Positions 1-11,776 of a DNA stretch of 64,000 nt are shown one piece after another (the first letter of the stretch is position 1; every line of letters starts with the position of its first letter). The DNA is from Dastarcus helophoroides (Eukaryota > Arthropoda > Insecta > Coleoptera > Bothrideridae): positions 18,029,629 to 18,093,628 of the forward strand of contig CM053327.1 of NCBI GenBank assembly GCA_028583605.1, written 5' to 3'. The position numbers and the translations under genes were made by a program. The notes under the pieces were generated by a model that did not search any database, was not told where the DNA came from, and saw nothing but the letters and a program-made list of their open reading frames with translations.

Positions 1-618
1 CCCATTTTTCTGCATATGGGCTATCTGACATGATCGTTCTAACTTGGGGAAGGACACATTTTTATAGGAAGAAAAAGTATTATATTAAAAATGCGTTCTT
101 AAAATATGTACATTGAATTTTGAATCACCTGTATAATCCCTGAAAGGCAATTGCTGAAATTAGCATTTCAATTTTGATTTTCTTCTTTGGTTGTTCGTAA
201 CATAAAAAGTGTTCACCTCGTAACTTGGTTTTATAACTTACTACACTCCACTTTGTAACTTTCTTTCAACTTTTTTTTTAATTTGAAATTTGGACTCGAA
301 AGGTTTGCTTTAAACTCCGAATATCCAGAAAAAAACAAAAGTTTAAATGCAAACTCAACATAAATAATTTGCTTTCAAAACTCCGAATTTTCGGCCATAC
401 TTTCCAATTCAGTCTTAAAAATCGGAATTTCGATATAAATATCAGAATATTTACAACATTATTTTTAAATTTCTTATTTATATTCTTTATGTAGATTTAT
501 TACTGAAGATTTTCATGATTTAAACAAGAAGATTGAAAAAAGTCGAATTTTCGAGAATGTTACAATTTCAAGTAAAAGTGTGATATTTCGTACTTAATTT
601 GAAACATTGAACACATTA
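1..618. other. Intergenic AT-rich DNA, no feature recognised
   Basis: No open reading frame with recognisable protein content and no clear repeat boundary is visible. The stretch contains several GAAATTT/AAATTTC-type words like those that fill the introns further on. Confidence 0.5.
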
Positions 619-890
619 CAGTAGATTCCCACTAAAGTTGCGCTCACCGTTAAAGTTGCTACTCCCCGTAATCCCTACCATTGTCGAATATATATATATA
701 TATATATATATGTTTTATTGCTCCTTGCGCGGTTGAGTGGGTTATTTAAAAGTGGCGCTAAAACTCGAAAGTCTAATTCGTTGTTCGAAAATTAGAAAGG
801 GGAAATATCCGCGCAACTTTAACGATCGTATCCTGACAGCTTTAGCGAGCGTGCAACTTTAACGGGCTTAACTTTAGCCGGAGTTGACTG
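619..890. mobile_element. 272-bp MITE, TA-flanked, Tc1/mariner-like
   Basis: The left end begins CAGTAGATTCCCACTAAAG after a TA (617-618). The right end is its imperfect reverse complement, ending CTTTAGCCGGAGTTGACTG followed by TA (891-892). Inner words (GTTAAAGTTGC against GCAACTTTAACGGG) extend the inverted match. A TA duplication with CAGT termini fits a non-autonomous Tc1/mariner element. It encloses a TA microsatellite at about 690-711 and has no coding capacity. Confidence 0.65.
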
Positions 891-980
891 TATAAGTGCC
901 ACTAAAATACTTTAAGTGCAACTTTAACGGGCTCAACTTTAGCGGGAGTTAACTGTATAAGTGCCACTAAAATACTTTAA
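851..980 (+). repeat. 65-bp tandem duplication across the MITE right end
   Basis: GTGCAACTTTAACGGGCT starts at 851 and again at 916. Both copies run through the MITE terminus into the flank and end ACTAAAATACTTTAA. The unit is 65 bp with a few substitutions, so the duplication happened after insertion of the MITE. Confidence 0.8.
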
Positions 981-2939
981 CCATTTTCTGCGATCGCTAG
1001 CTAGCGAGGAGGATGACTTTGCATAAGATCCTTTTATAGTCCATGCTGAGTCTCGTGGCCTCAGTAGTAACCCACTCCACTAAGGTGCGCAGTTTCAAAA
1101 GTAAGAGAGGATACGGTACCATGTATCAAAAAATACAAGGAAATAACTAAAAAAGTGGGGGTAGCAGCACACAACTGCATAATTCCAATGAAAAGAGCAC
1201 CAAATGATTTCTGAGTGTCTCTGAACTAGAGACTTCCAAAACAATCGTCGGGACCACCATTGCAGAGAAGCTACTCCAAAGCCCAAATTGAACTCAACAT
1301 CTGACCTTTTTTTACATCTTGTGGGGGCCATTATTGTCCCTGTCACATAGATTCAGAATCGTTTATAACTTCCACAATTTCGTTTGAGTTTTCGAGAATT
1401 TCCTTATAAATATATTGTATGCTGTGTAGGTTATCTCATATTATTGAATGTCAGCAGTGATTAATGTTCTTGGGCGATGACACTTCTAAAATAATTAAGC
1501 TTGACGTGTCAGATTTGGCACGTTTGTCATAATTTCGTCATCATTGATATATACAGATTACTTTAACACATCACAAAACAATTTCTATCAAATAAAAAGA
1601 AAAAAATCTTTTGGTAAATTATGTTTTCTCGAAAGCGACTGGTAATTACGTCTTACCATTTCATATTGTACTGAACAGAAACTTGACCTAATATATGTAA
1701 AAAAAGTTATAAGGATCTGAAATTCCTAAGTTTGATTTTTCTCTAATAAACCACGTTTTTCTTTAATAAAAGTTAAACTATTCGACCAATCATTTAAAAA
1801 ATTAGTAGAAATTCCGAATCAATATAAATAGGAGTGGAAAAAATGCGACCTCTAGCGTGGTTTGCAGTAAGGTAAACAAACTGACATATTCGTAAAAGTT
1901 GCCACTTTTAACTATCAAAAACATAATTACTATTGTCAACGATTATCGTCCTTGCCCTTTATTACCAATTAAATTCTAAAATATTACAAATGTAAAATTT
2001 GCAAGCTTGTAGCTCTCCCTTTTGCCTATGAGTTCATTAATTGTGAACCATTCAAGAGAGAAAGAGTAAATCCTTAAATTTCAGTTTCTTTTACAAAGTC
2101 GCAAACCGGAGGCGAGCCAGACCGTATAATTTGGCGATTCCAAGCCCTTATTGTTAAGCGGTTGTAGCAATTATCTCAGAAATCTTAATTAAGCTTTTTG
2201 CATTTGCATATTTTGTGTAATTAGTGATTACAGGACTGTTTCTAAGCCGCAACCATCAAACTGCCGGCTTCAAATGTTGAACTAAACGCTAAATATCCAA
2301 TGCTAATTTGCATGCTAAGATAGTCAGCTTTAATGATTATAAATTAAGGATCTGAATAATATTTAACAGCCATTAATTTGTTTGGCAGGTATGTATATTA
2401 TTATAACTGCTAATATTACCCATTTAACTAAAAATAAAACCCTAGTTAAAAAAATAAAATGTTGGAATCACATATTAGAGCAGGACTTCCCCCAACCAGT
2501 GGGGCTCTTCTCCCTAAGGAGGCTTAAGGAGATCATTAAGGAGGTCCAATCTGTTCGGACATCTTAAAGCAAAATTCATTTGAACTATGAAATCCACTCA
2601 TTAATTCCTTGGTTCGTTCAAGTTTTAGAATCTTAATTTACAGCACTTCATCTGAGCCCCCACTGAAAATATATTATATTTTTCTCAACTATATGTTTGA
2701 GAGGCAATTAGAAAAAACGACAAAAAAAGCTGATATAGCAGCTTATTTGCATGCGTTGGAACATGAATTTAAGTGATATTATCGCAACATTAATGTAGAT
2801 CAGCAATGTAATATTTAATTAAAAATAAATATTTGTAAAGGGAAAATACAAACATATTCCCTTTATAATACAAAGAAAACGTCAAAAAGAGTCATCTTCT
2901 AACAAAAAACTGCAGCACAATTGATGACTAATTTAAAAA

Positions 2940-3580
2940 CCTCCCTTATTTCAAAAACTTTTTTTTGATTTACCGTAAGCTAAAATACAAATTTTTGAAA
3001 TAATTCAAGATGAGCCAATAATGATTCAAAAATGAAAAATTAAATACCTCTCATTTCGACTCTTTTTGATTATGATGAATATTTTTGAATATGACGAATA
3101 TTTTTTAAATTTTCTAATATTGTTTAAGGTTTCGGCTTTTCGGGTTCTTCAAAATTTCTACTATTTTTCCTTTTTAAAAATTTTTACTTTTTCATAATTT
3201 AAATTATCCAAAAAAAATGTAGGTTTTTTTATTGATTAAATTTTACGATTTCTTTCAAACTTGGACATTTTTGAAAATATTAACTTTTTAAAACACCTTT
3301 CACTTATTTTAAAATTGGATTTTTTTTCCAAAATTTTGACTTTATTACAAACATTTATCTTCTCTTTAAAATTTTTAATTTGATTTTGAAAATTGCGACT
3401 ATTTCGGAAATTTTCGATATTTGTTTATTGACTTTTCAAAATGTATATTCTTTTAAAATTTTCAATTTTTTTTAAATTTACATGTTCTAAATGTTTAACT
3501 CTTTGAAAATTTCGACTCTCAAATTTTTCGACATTTTTTCAAAATGCATTCATTTTTGAAACATTTTCTTCTTGAACAAA
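2940..3580. repeat. Degenerate AT-rich repeat tract (T-rich orientation)
   Basis: Words such as TTTTTGAAAATTTCGACT recur at about 20-40 base spacing with heavy divergence. The same word family fills many timeout introns. No unit boundary is fixed, so a decayed minisatellite is an inference. Confidence 0.45.
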
Positions 3581-4460
3581 ACATTACTGCTGCTATAAAA
3601 GTAATTAGGTAGCCAACTATTTTCCTCTGTGTGTTAATCTGGCACTGATGCGCTTCTATTCAAGCAGTAACACGTTCAATAAACTGGCATTAATTTTCCT
3701 AGCTATATCCTCTTGAGAATTAAATTGAAACATTCTGGAAAATTTTCTATTAAATTGGATTATACATGGTATCAAATAAAACAGCACCCTCAGTTGGACC
3801 TTGTGGGCTTGGACATGTATCCTGTTTTCCTAGATAATGCAAGTCATAATTCTCTGCAACTAAACATGGATCAGACGGGATTATATAAATGCTGCAATCA
3901 TAACGGGTTTAGATGGGGTTGTAGGTGTTCGAAGGCGCTCCAGACAGACCATCTAATGCTTTCGGATATATGAGTTGGGGGCAGGAAGAACATATACGCC
4001 ACATCCATCTAGCTTAGTGGCGAGAATCGCCTTGTGGACCGACCCCACTTAACTCCTTCACGCAGGATCTTTACCTTTAGCCATTATGACTGCGTCACGT
4101 GTTGGAACTTTGGCCCTTTAGCTGATAAATGCAAATCCCCCAGGATTTCAAGCTAAACTTTGATCTCTAATTGGTAACAGGAGAACACAAAGAAAACTTT
4201 TGTTGTGAAACGAAAAGTAAACGGATTTAGCAGTTTGTCATGTTTAAGGGTCCTCGCGATGAAGACTTATGTGGAATAAATTCTTGCATAATATGATTCC
4301 AAATTTGATCCAGTTATTTTTACTCACTGTATGACAATTGCTTTGTTCATTTTAAATTTTTTGAATTTTACACTTGTATTAAGTGGGGCATTTTATTTAG
4401 TGTTACTGTCTCTCGACATTTATAATTCACTGGACTTAACTTTATTTATTTATGGAAATA

Positions 4461-4509
4461 TTATATTATATTACATTATATTATATTACATTACATTATA
4501 TTATATTTA
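4461..4509 (+). repeat. Simple repeat (ATTATATTAC-like)
   Basis: Irregular repetition of TTATATTA and TTACATTA just upstream of the LINE. The 5' end of the LINE is not clearly defined and may lie between here and the first ORF1 codon at 4923. Confidence 0.6.
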
Positions 4510-4922
4510 CTTTTTGAGTAACGAATATACTATATGCATTTTTATTATTATTTTTTTTTTTGATAACTGTAACTTGAGAGGGAGAACTGTGGTGCGTTCA
4601 TAAACAGCTGCTAAATATTAACTCCATTGATAAACTCAAATTCTACGGGAATTAATGATCGATTAATTCAGAAAATTGTGGTAAACCAAAGGTGTAAACA
4701 ATAAGAACAGTGTAGTGATTAAAACAACACTAGAGGCAAACAGGTTAGTGATATAATTAGTAATTGAAGGTAAGACATTGCATTTGTATTAGCTCTGATA
4801 AGAGATAAGAAACCGTGATCTCCGAGGAGATAGTCCGGGAAATGGTTTCTTTCGCGGAAAAGACACGCATTACAACATACAGCAATCAGATTAGCAATCA
4901 GCGCTGAAATAAATAAATAAAC

Positions 4923-5685
4923 ATGGACAAGAACGCCAACATGGAGGAGTCCTCCACAGACGAAGGAGGCAAGAGAAAAAGAGCACAAGAAGAAACCTTA
5001 GCGAGATCAAAAAAAATGTCGAGAACGCCAATAAAAACAAAAACAATTGATAACGAGGATAAGCTTGATCTTATTCTAAGTATGATGCAGGATATAAGAG
5101 AAGAAATGCAAGAAATAACAAATGAATCGAAAAAATACAATAACGACATTAGAAAAATCCAAATCGAAAACACCAAGCTAAGAGAAGAAAACGAGGGAAT
5201 TATAAACTAAAACGAGAAAATGAAAAGGGAAATTAAAATAATAAGCAATACATTGGAGTGGATCGAAAAAGATAAAGGGAAAAATAACGTAATTGTCAAT
5301 GGTCTAACAGTAAATACAAACGACAATACAATTTTAATTACAGAAATGGAAAATTTCTTTAAAGAAAAATTAGAAATACAAACCAAAGTTGAAGAAGCTT
5401 ACAATATTAGCAGAAATATATATCTCGTGAAACTGCAAAATGAACAAGAAAAGAAACAGATTATGAAAAACAAATCAAAGAAAAATTAATGAAAAAATTT
5501 TCACAAATGAGGACTTGATGCATAAAGAAAGGGAGAAGCAGAGACAATTAAAAATTAAAGCAAAAAAGGAGAAACGCATGGGTAAGCTTATCAAAATGGG
5601 ATATAACAAGATAATAGTCGATGGAGAAATTTGGAAATGGAACAAAATCAAGGAAAAATTAGAAAATACAAATTCAAAAAACTGA
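4923..5685 (+). pseudogene. LINE ORF1, coiled coil plus RRM-like protein, broken
   Basis: The frame opens with ATG at 4923. The first part is charged and rich in Lys/Glu with heptad-like spacing (a coiled coil, about residues 40-110). A TAA at about 5208 interrupts it. The frame resumes with an RNA-binding-type segment containing NNVIVNGL, typical of LINE ORF1 RRM-like domains. A frameshift near 5485 leads to a C-terminal segment with IFTNEDLMHKE, MGKLIKMGYNKIIVDGEIWKW and a final TGA at 5683. Proteins of this type bind LINE RNA and form trimers through the coiled coil; that role is family knowledge. One stop and one frameshift make this copy non-functional. Confidence 0.7.
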
Positions 5686-5711
5686 GCAATAAATCTAAAG
5701 AGGTAAATAGT

Positions 5712-8660
5712 ATGATGACGAACAAGGCAATGAAAATGGATATAAAAACACATAAAAACACAATAGAAAAAATAAATAAAAAGGAAATAACAGGAAAAGA
5801 AATTTGGAAAGTGGGAACATGGAATGTTAGAGGACTAAGGGGAAAAGAGGAGGAACTAATAGAAGAATTTGAAATGACAGGGATCCAAATATTAGCAATA
5901 ACAGAAACAGTGGAGTAGAACAAAATAAACATGCTGCGGCAGGAGTTGGGTGCATAATAGAGAAGGGATTAATAGACAATATACTATATTGGGAAGGCAT
6001 CTCTGAAAGAATACTAAAAATAGAATTTGATGATATATATGGGGAACAAATATGCATAATAATAGTGTATAGACTAAATGAAGACGATTTAGCGAGTAAT
6101 AAAGATCTATTCTGGGAGGAACTAACATTGGCCATGAAGACAGGTAAAGGTAAAATTATGGTAATGGGAGATTTTAACAGTAGGGTGGGTAAAAGAGAGA
6201 ACAGAAATATAAATGTGATTGGAAACTGTGGTGAAACAAAAATAAACATAGAATTTAAGAATCATAGAATATTGCATATTGAACGATTTAATAATAACAA
6301 ATACGTTTTATGAGCACCAGGATATACGCAAATTTACAAGAATAGGGGAAAACAGAAAAGAAAGATCCATAATTGACTACGCACTTGTGCAAAGAAATAA
6401 TAGGAAATCGATCACGGATGTAAGAGTCAAAAGAAGTGCGGCAATATTTAGTGATCATTATCTGGTTGTAGCAAAAATTAGGAAAAAGAAGAGATGTAGG
6501 AGTGACAATGAACGACACGAAACTGCACCAGTAAAAAAAGAAAATATTAAAACATACAAATTAAGAGAAGAAGATATAGCAAACAATTATCACCAAATTA
6601 TTGAGGAAAAAATAGATAATATAGAAAAGGAGATTGAACAAAAAGATATTGAAGACATATGGCAAATATTTAAGGAAATAGTAATAGAAGCAGCTAAACA
6701 AGCATGTGGCACGATTACAACTAACACCAATAAAAAGATAACTGCCTGATGGAACGATGAAATTAAAAAAGAAGTCAAATTAAAGAAACAAGCGTGGAAA
6801 GAGTACTTAAATAATAACACCGCACAAAAATACAGTTTGTATAAGGAGAGGAGAACCACAGTAAAAAAATGGTTCTGGAAGCCAAACATAAGGCATGGGA
6901 ATGTTTTGGGGAAAAATGGAGGACACAAATAAAAGAGATCGTAAGCTATCGTAAGCAGTGAAGACAATAAGAAAAGGAAAAGAAAAGAAATGGACGACTA
7001 TAAGAAGCAAAGAAGGCGCGCTGCTAAAAGATGAGAATTTAATTATGAACAGATGGAAAGAATACTTTTACGAACTATTAAATCCACTGGAAACAGAGAC
7101 ACATGAAGAGAAAGAAGTACTAACAAATGACACAATAGCAGATGAAGAAAATGAAGTACTTACGATAGTGGAAGTTGAAGAAGCAATCAAGGCAACAAAA
7201 AGTGGAAAAGCACCCGGGCATGATGTAATAACACCATAAATGATTAAAAACATGGGGAGAAAGGTGTGAAACTATTGTACAACATTTGTAATAGGGCTGG
7301 ATAAAAGGACAAATACCTAAAGACTGGAGAATAGATGTTATTATGCCCATATATAAAAAGGGAGATACAAAACAATGCCAAAATTATCGAGGTATATCTT
7401 TATTGAGCACGGTAGCAAATATATATGAAAGGGTGTTAGCAGACAGGCTCCATTTAGTCATAGAAACGCAATTAAATGTATCCCAAAGTGGATTTAGAAA
7501 AGGCCACAGTATACAGGACCATATATTCACGATGAAACAACTTACGGATAAAATATTAAGTCAACGGAGAGAGGCATATCTAGCGTTCATTGATCTTGAA
7601 AAGGCTTTTGACAGGGCACCCAGAAAAGAAATATGGATAAGTTTGGAACAACGAGGAGTCAGCCGAAAATTAATTGCTGGAATAAAAACCATATATGAGA
7701 AAAACGCAAATTACGTTAGAACGCGAAATATGCAGTCTTCTGCTTTCTACACAAGAGATGGTTTACGACAGGGAGAAGTACTTAGCCCATTACTATTCAT
7801 TACCCTGATAGATGACATAATCAAACACACATATACTAAAACAACTGGCCTACAATTAGGATACTACAATCTACAAAAAGTCTGTATAAAAGAATGTGCA
7901 TTTGCAGATGATATAATAATAATGACCAATTCACCCGAAAACCTACAAACTAACTTATAAATATGGAGAGAAGCTCTAGAATCTAAACGAATGAAAATAA
8001 ATGTCAATATAACAAAAATAATGGCGATAACAGAAGATGAAAATAAAAAAATAAATATACGATTGGACAAAAAGGATATACAGCAGGTTAAGGAATTCAA
8101 ATATTTAGGAGTAATAGTAGTTAATAAAGGAAACCAGGATAGGGACATCAATGAACGCATAGAGAAAGCACTTAAAGCATATTACAGTATGTGTGCAACC
8201 ATAGTCTAGAAGAAATAAATATCCAAAAATACGAAAATGTTGGTATACAAAACTATCTTCCAGCCTATACTACTATTTGGAAGTGAAACCTGGGTTTTAA
8301 CGGAGAGAATGAAAAGCCGGATACAAGCAGTCGACATAAAGTTCTTAAGAGCGATAAAGGGAATAAGTAGAAGAGATTGAATATGAAATCAAAAAGTGAG
8401 GGAAGAACTGGATGCTAAGCCTGTATTAGAAATTGTCGAAGAAAAGCAATAATGTTGGTGGGGACATATACAAAGGATGAAAGATAACATGCAAGTAAAG
8501 AATATATAGGAAGCAAGAACATCAGACCGGAGACGTAGAGGCAGACCTAAAGCAAGGTGGGGTGACACCATTGATAAATTAATCAGAAAGAGGCAATTAA
8601 ATCTAAACGAAGCAAAAATTTAGCGCTAAGCAAAAAGGATGGAAAAAATTTTGTGAATGA
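5712..8660 (+). pseudogene. LINE ORF2, APE endonuclease and reverse transcriptase, broken
   Basis: APE-type endonuclease motifs are seen in order: GTWNVRGLRGKEEEL near 5815, VMGDFNSRVGKRE near 6160, RSIIDYALVQRN near 6363 and SDHYLVVAKI near 6450. The reverse-transcriptase core follows: YKKGDTKQCQNYRGISLL near 7350, FIDLEKAFDRAPR near 7590, GLRQGEVLSPLLF near 7760 and the catalytic FADDIIIM near 7900. The downstream part has GSETWVLTE near 8280, WWGHIQRM and GRPKARWGDTIDKL, and ends in GWKKFCE before TGA at 8658. The catalytic aspartates are present, but many stops and frame changes (for example near 5916, 6311, 6748 and 7960) break it. ORF2 proteins nick target DNA and reverse-transcribe their own RNA. 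Confidence 0.85.
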
Positions 8661-8712
8661 AATAGAGAATACCAATCCCGACACCTTACGGTATAAGGGA
8701 ATTGACTATATA

Positions 8713-9450
8713 CAGGGTGAGTCACTAAGCGGGAATCGGTCTTTGGTAGGCGTATCGTTTAAAATATCGAAAAATGTTTCGAATAAAAGTTGTTCGAAAT
8801 GAAGTTCTCCACAACCTAAAATTATTGCCAAATATGGTGGCCTTCCGGTTGCACCGGTAATGAACACAACTTTCTTATTTTAAATAGAACACTCTATGTA
8901 TTTTTACATTTTTGGATTCCTTGTTAAAAATGAATATGAATTTATCAAGACGACATAGGCCCTTAGTTGAACCGTTTTCGCGTAATTTAATTTTTTCGGT
9001 TAAATTTGACGATTTCGGAGCTTGACGCCATTAACGATATTTTCCAAACGCAATGCCTCAGAGGTGTGTGGCATATGGTTTTGGATTCAGGAAGAAATGG
9101 AGTATTTGTTTACGTCTTTGCTGTTAGCAATATTTCTTAAATTTCTTCACATCCGTCGACTCAATTCTTCAGTTGTTCAAACATACATAACTTAATTTTT
9201 TCAAATAGAACCACCTATCTTGGATTATCTTATCGGATGCGAAATTAAATTACCTTTTTCTTGGTACCAGGTATTGCCACCTCCGTCCAATAATTTTTGA
9301 GAAATTTAGAATTTTGTAAAAATTTTAATTAATTTCGTATTATCGCGTTAGCCCTGGATGTCGCGGTTTTGTTTCGTCTCGTTTGTCCGGCAATAACTGA
9401 CAGTTTATCTCATTATTGTCGCGAGGTCTTGGTATTAGTTTTGAAAGACA
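8713..9450 (+). repeat. Left 738-bp terminal inverted repeat of copy A
   Basis: This is a non-coding arm from the CAGGGTGAGTC terminus to the base before the transposase ATG. It pairs with 11037-11774 along its length. It would contain the promoter of the transposase gene. A spread of point differences, but few length differences, separates the arms. Confidence 0.85.
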
Positions 9451-10392
9451 ATGTTTTCTCAAGAAGAATTGGTCGATATGGTTTACGCCTTGGGCAGTGC
9501 TGAAAGAAAAAGGAGCGTAGAAAACCAACGACGCATGAAGAAAACCAAGTTTTAGTAGCGGCTGCTGTTGTCCAAGATCCGCATTTAAGTACCAGAATAA
9601 TAAGCACGGAATTACAAATAAGTCAAACCTCGGTTTCACCAATCTTGCGTAAAAATAAGTTTCATCCGTATCGTGTCCAGCTAGTACAGGAACTCAATCA
9701 AGCTGATTTCAACAACCGAATGCAGTTTTGTGAGTGGGCGTTACGAAAACTACAAGAACAAAATGACTTTTTGGACAATGTACTATTTACCGACGAATGT
9801 ACATTTCATAAGAACGGCTTCGTGGGAGGACACAACTCCCATTACTGCCACACTGAAAATCTTCATTGGATAAGGCCCTTAGACCATCAGCATAGGTGGT
9901 CTCTGAATGTTTGGGGTGGTGTCATAGGAAGATTTGTTGTCGGACCACACTTCTTCAATGAACATTTGAATGCCAACAATTACTTGCATTTTTTGCAAAA
10001 TCAATTGCCCGAAATGATAGACAATTTGCCTCTTGCTGTCGTGCGGCAAATGTGGTTTCAACATGGGGCATGGGGCACCGGCACATTATGGAAGGGATGT
10101 AAGGGAGTTCCTCAATACACAATTCCCTAACAAGTGGATAGGAAGAGGAGGTCCAATGACATGGCCCGCAAGATCACCGGATTTAACTAAGCCAGACTTT
10201 TTCTTGTGGGGTCATGTTAAGCAAGTTGTGTACCAGGAACCACCAACTACCCGAGAAGACATGATGGACCGGGTTCGTGTTGCTTTCCAAAATATCAATG
10301 AAAACGTCTTGGTGGATGTGAACAATTCTTTGCTACAGAGACTGCGCATTTGCCATCGTGAAGCTGGTGGTTATGTTGAACATTTAATTTAA
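9451..10392 (+). pseudogene. Tc1/mariner-type transposase (DUF4817-like HTH, DD41D), copy A, broken
   Basis: ATG at 9451 opens the helix-turn-helix N-terminus (MFSQEELVDMVYALGSA). About 120 bp are then missing relative to copy B, shifting the frame. The main readable part starts near 9645 and includes the first catalytic aspartate in LFTDECTFH and the sequence LNVWGGVIGRFVVGPHFF. At the second catalytic motif, where copy B reads FQHDGAPAH, a 4-base insertion (GGGC) breaks the frame and removes the aspartate. The last part reads WPARSPDLTKPDFFLWG, with the third aspartate, to TAA at 10390. In copy B, 41 residues separate the second and third aspartates. The enzyme cuts and pastes the element at TA sites; this copy cannot. 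Confidence 0.85.
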
Positions 10393-10499
10393 TGTTATTA
10401 TTACCATTGTTTATGTATTCTTCTTAATATTTGTTGCAACTTACTGTTACCGATTTGTTTATTGTTTATTTACTTTCTTTAATGCTTTACACTGAAATC

Positions 10500-11036
10500 C
10501 AATGATGATTTTCAGTATCGTGGTGTATCGTTTCCTTCCCACGAAGCGGTTCTTAAAAAATGTTTGCACATTCGTCGGCAAATAGTACAATGTCCGACAG
10601 GGTCATTTTGTTCCTGCAGATTATGTAACGTCCATTCACACAATTGCATCGTTTGTTAGTCAGCTTGATTGAGTTCTTGCACTAGCTAGATGTGATAAGG
10701 ATGGAACTTGTTTTTACACAACACTCATGAAACCGATTTTTGGCTTATTTGTAATGTCACACTTATTCTGCTGGTTCTTAAGTGTGGATCTTGGACAACA
10801 GCAGCCGCTACTAAGACTTGGGTTTCTTCATGCGTTGTTGGTTTTCTACGCTCCTTTTTCTCGTATTTTGTAATATCAGTTCGCTCAAACCTCTCTCTTA
10901 ATTTAGCGAATACCGCTGAATTTGGATGTCTCCGATCGGCAAAGCGTTGGGCATAAATTCTTGAGGCAAGAAATGGATTTCTGTCAGCACTGTCCAAGGC
11001 GTAAACCATATCGACCAATTCTTCTTGAGAAAATAT
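10500..11036 (-). pseudogene. Reversed 5'-half transposase (HTH-only frame), copy A
   Basis: Reading down from 11036 the strand repeats the transposase N-terminus, but the start triplet is ATA instead of ATG. The frame is open for 312 bases to a TGA at 10725, ending RISVTLQISQKSVS, and covers only the DUF4817-like helix-turn-helix region. Beyond the stop, recognisable but frameshifted homology continues past the TDEC region to about 10500, where it ends abruptly in CATTGGATTT. The same 312-base frame with the same stop is present in copy B with its ATG intact. Confidence 0.7.
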
Positions 11037-11774
11037 TGTCTTTCAGTAATAATACCAAGACCTCGCGACAGTAATGAGATAAACTGTCAGTTATTGCCGG
11101 ACAAACGAGACGAAACAAAACCGCGACATCCAGGGCTAACGCGATAATACGAAATTAATTAAAATTTTTACAAAATTCTAAATTTCTCAAAAATTATTGG
11201 ACGGAGGTGGCAATACCTGGTACCAAAAAAAAGGTAATTTAATTTCGCATCCGATAAGATAATCCAAGATAGGTGGTTCTATTTGAAAAAATGAAGTTAT
11301 GTATGTTTGAACAACTGAAGAATTGAGTCGACGGATGTGAAGAAATTTAAGAAATCTTGCTAACAGCAAAGACGTAAACAAATACTCCATTTCTTTCTGA
11401 ATCCAAAACCGTATGCCACACACCTCTGAGTCATTGCGTTTGGAAAATATCGTTAATGGCGTCAAGCTCCGAAATCGTCAAATTTAACCGAAAAAATTAA
11501 ATTACGCGAAAACGGTTCAACTAAGGGCCTATGTCGTCTTAATAAATTCGTATTCATTTTTAACAAGGAATCCAAAAATGCAAAAATACATAGGGTGTTC
11601 TATTTAAAATAAGAAAGTTGTGTTCATTTCCGGTGCAACCGAAAGGCCGCCATATTTGGCAATAATTTTAGATTGTGGAGAACTTTATTTTGAACAACTT
11701 TTATTCGAAATATTCTTCGATATTTTGAACGATACGCCTACCAAAGACCGATTCCCGCTTAGTGACTCGCCCTG
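11037..11774 (-). repeat. Right 738-bp terminal inverted repeat of copy A
   Basis: This is the reverse complement of 8713-9450 and ends in CTCGCCCTG before TA. It includes the mirrored leader that precedes the short HTH-only frame, so both frames in the element have the same upstream sequence. Confidence 0.85.
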
Positions 11775-11776
11775 TA

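Larger units (their letters stand above)
981..4600. other. Intergenic DNA, mostly unrecognised
   Basis: Two short frames (2382-2567 and 3713-3973, + strand) have no recognisable domain and no gene context, so they are not called. 2940-3580 is a T-rich run of degenerate GAAAATTT/GACTTTTT words. 4461-4509 is a low-complexity run of ATTATATTAC units. Confidence 0.5.
4923..8710 (+). mobile_element. Non-LTR retrotransposon (LINE), RTE/Proto2-like, decayed
   Basis: The element has an ORF1 (4923-5685), an endonuclease plus reverse-transcriptase ORF2 (about 5712-8660), a very short 3' UTR of about 50 bases, and a TA-rich end (TTGACTATATA). A short UTR with a short-repeat tail and an endonuclease of the GTWNVRGL / GDFNSRVG type fit RTE or related clades; the clade is an inference. 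Several stops and frameshifts make it dead. Its 3' tail is interrupted at 8711 by the 3.06-kb Tc1/mariner-type element, which is therefore younger. The 3'-terminal sequence (CCGACACCTTACGG) recurs at 53738. Confidence 0.85.
8713..11774 (+). mobile_element. 3.06-kb palindromic Tc1/mariner-type transposon, copy A
   Basis: The ends are CAGGGTGAGTCACTAAGCGG and its reverse complement, flanked by TA (8711-8712 and 11775-11776), as in IS630/Tc1/mariner transposons. The outer 738 bp on each side (8713-9450 and 11037-11774) are near-identical inverted repeats. One arm leads into a full-length but damaged transposase (9451-10392, +), the other into a shorter reversed copy of the transposase 5' half (11036 to about 10500, -). 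A second copy with the same architecture in the opposite orientation is at 42696-45873. The insertion lies in the TA tail of the LINE, about 1.2 kb upstream of the timeout start codon. Confidence 0.9.

Noticed and set aside
5475..6967. Several minus-strand frames over the LINE at 5475-6967
   Set aside because: They are shadows of the A-rich plus-strand LINE ORFs, giving Phe/Ile/Ser-rich peptides without domains.
8713..11774. Two separate nested or tandem transposons instead of one palindromic element
   Set aside because: Copy A and copy B have the same internal breakpoint (CATTGGATTT), the same arm lengths and the same TA-flanked outer ends, so the structure moved as one unit.
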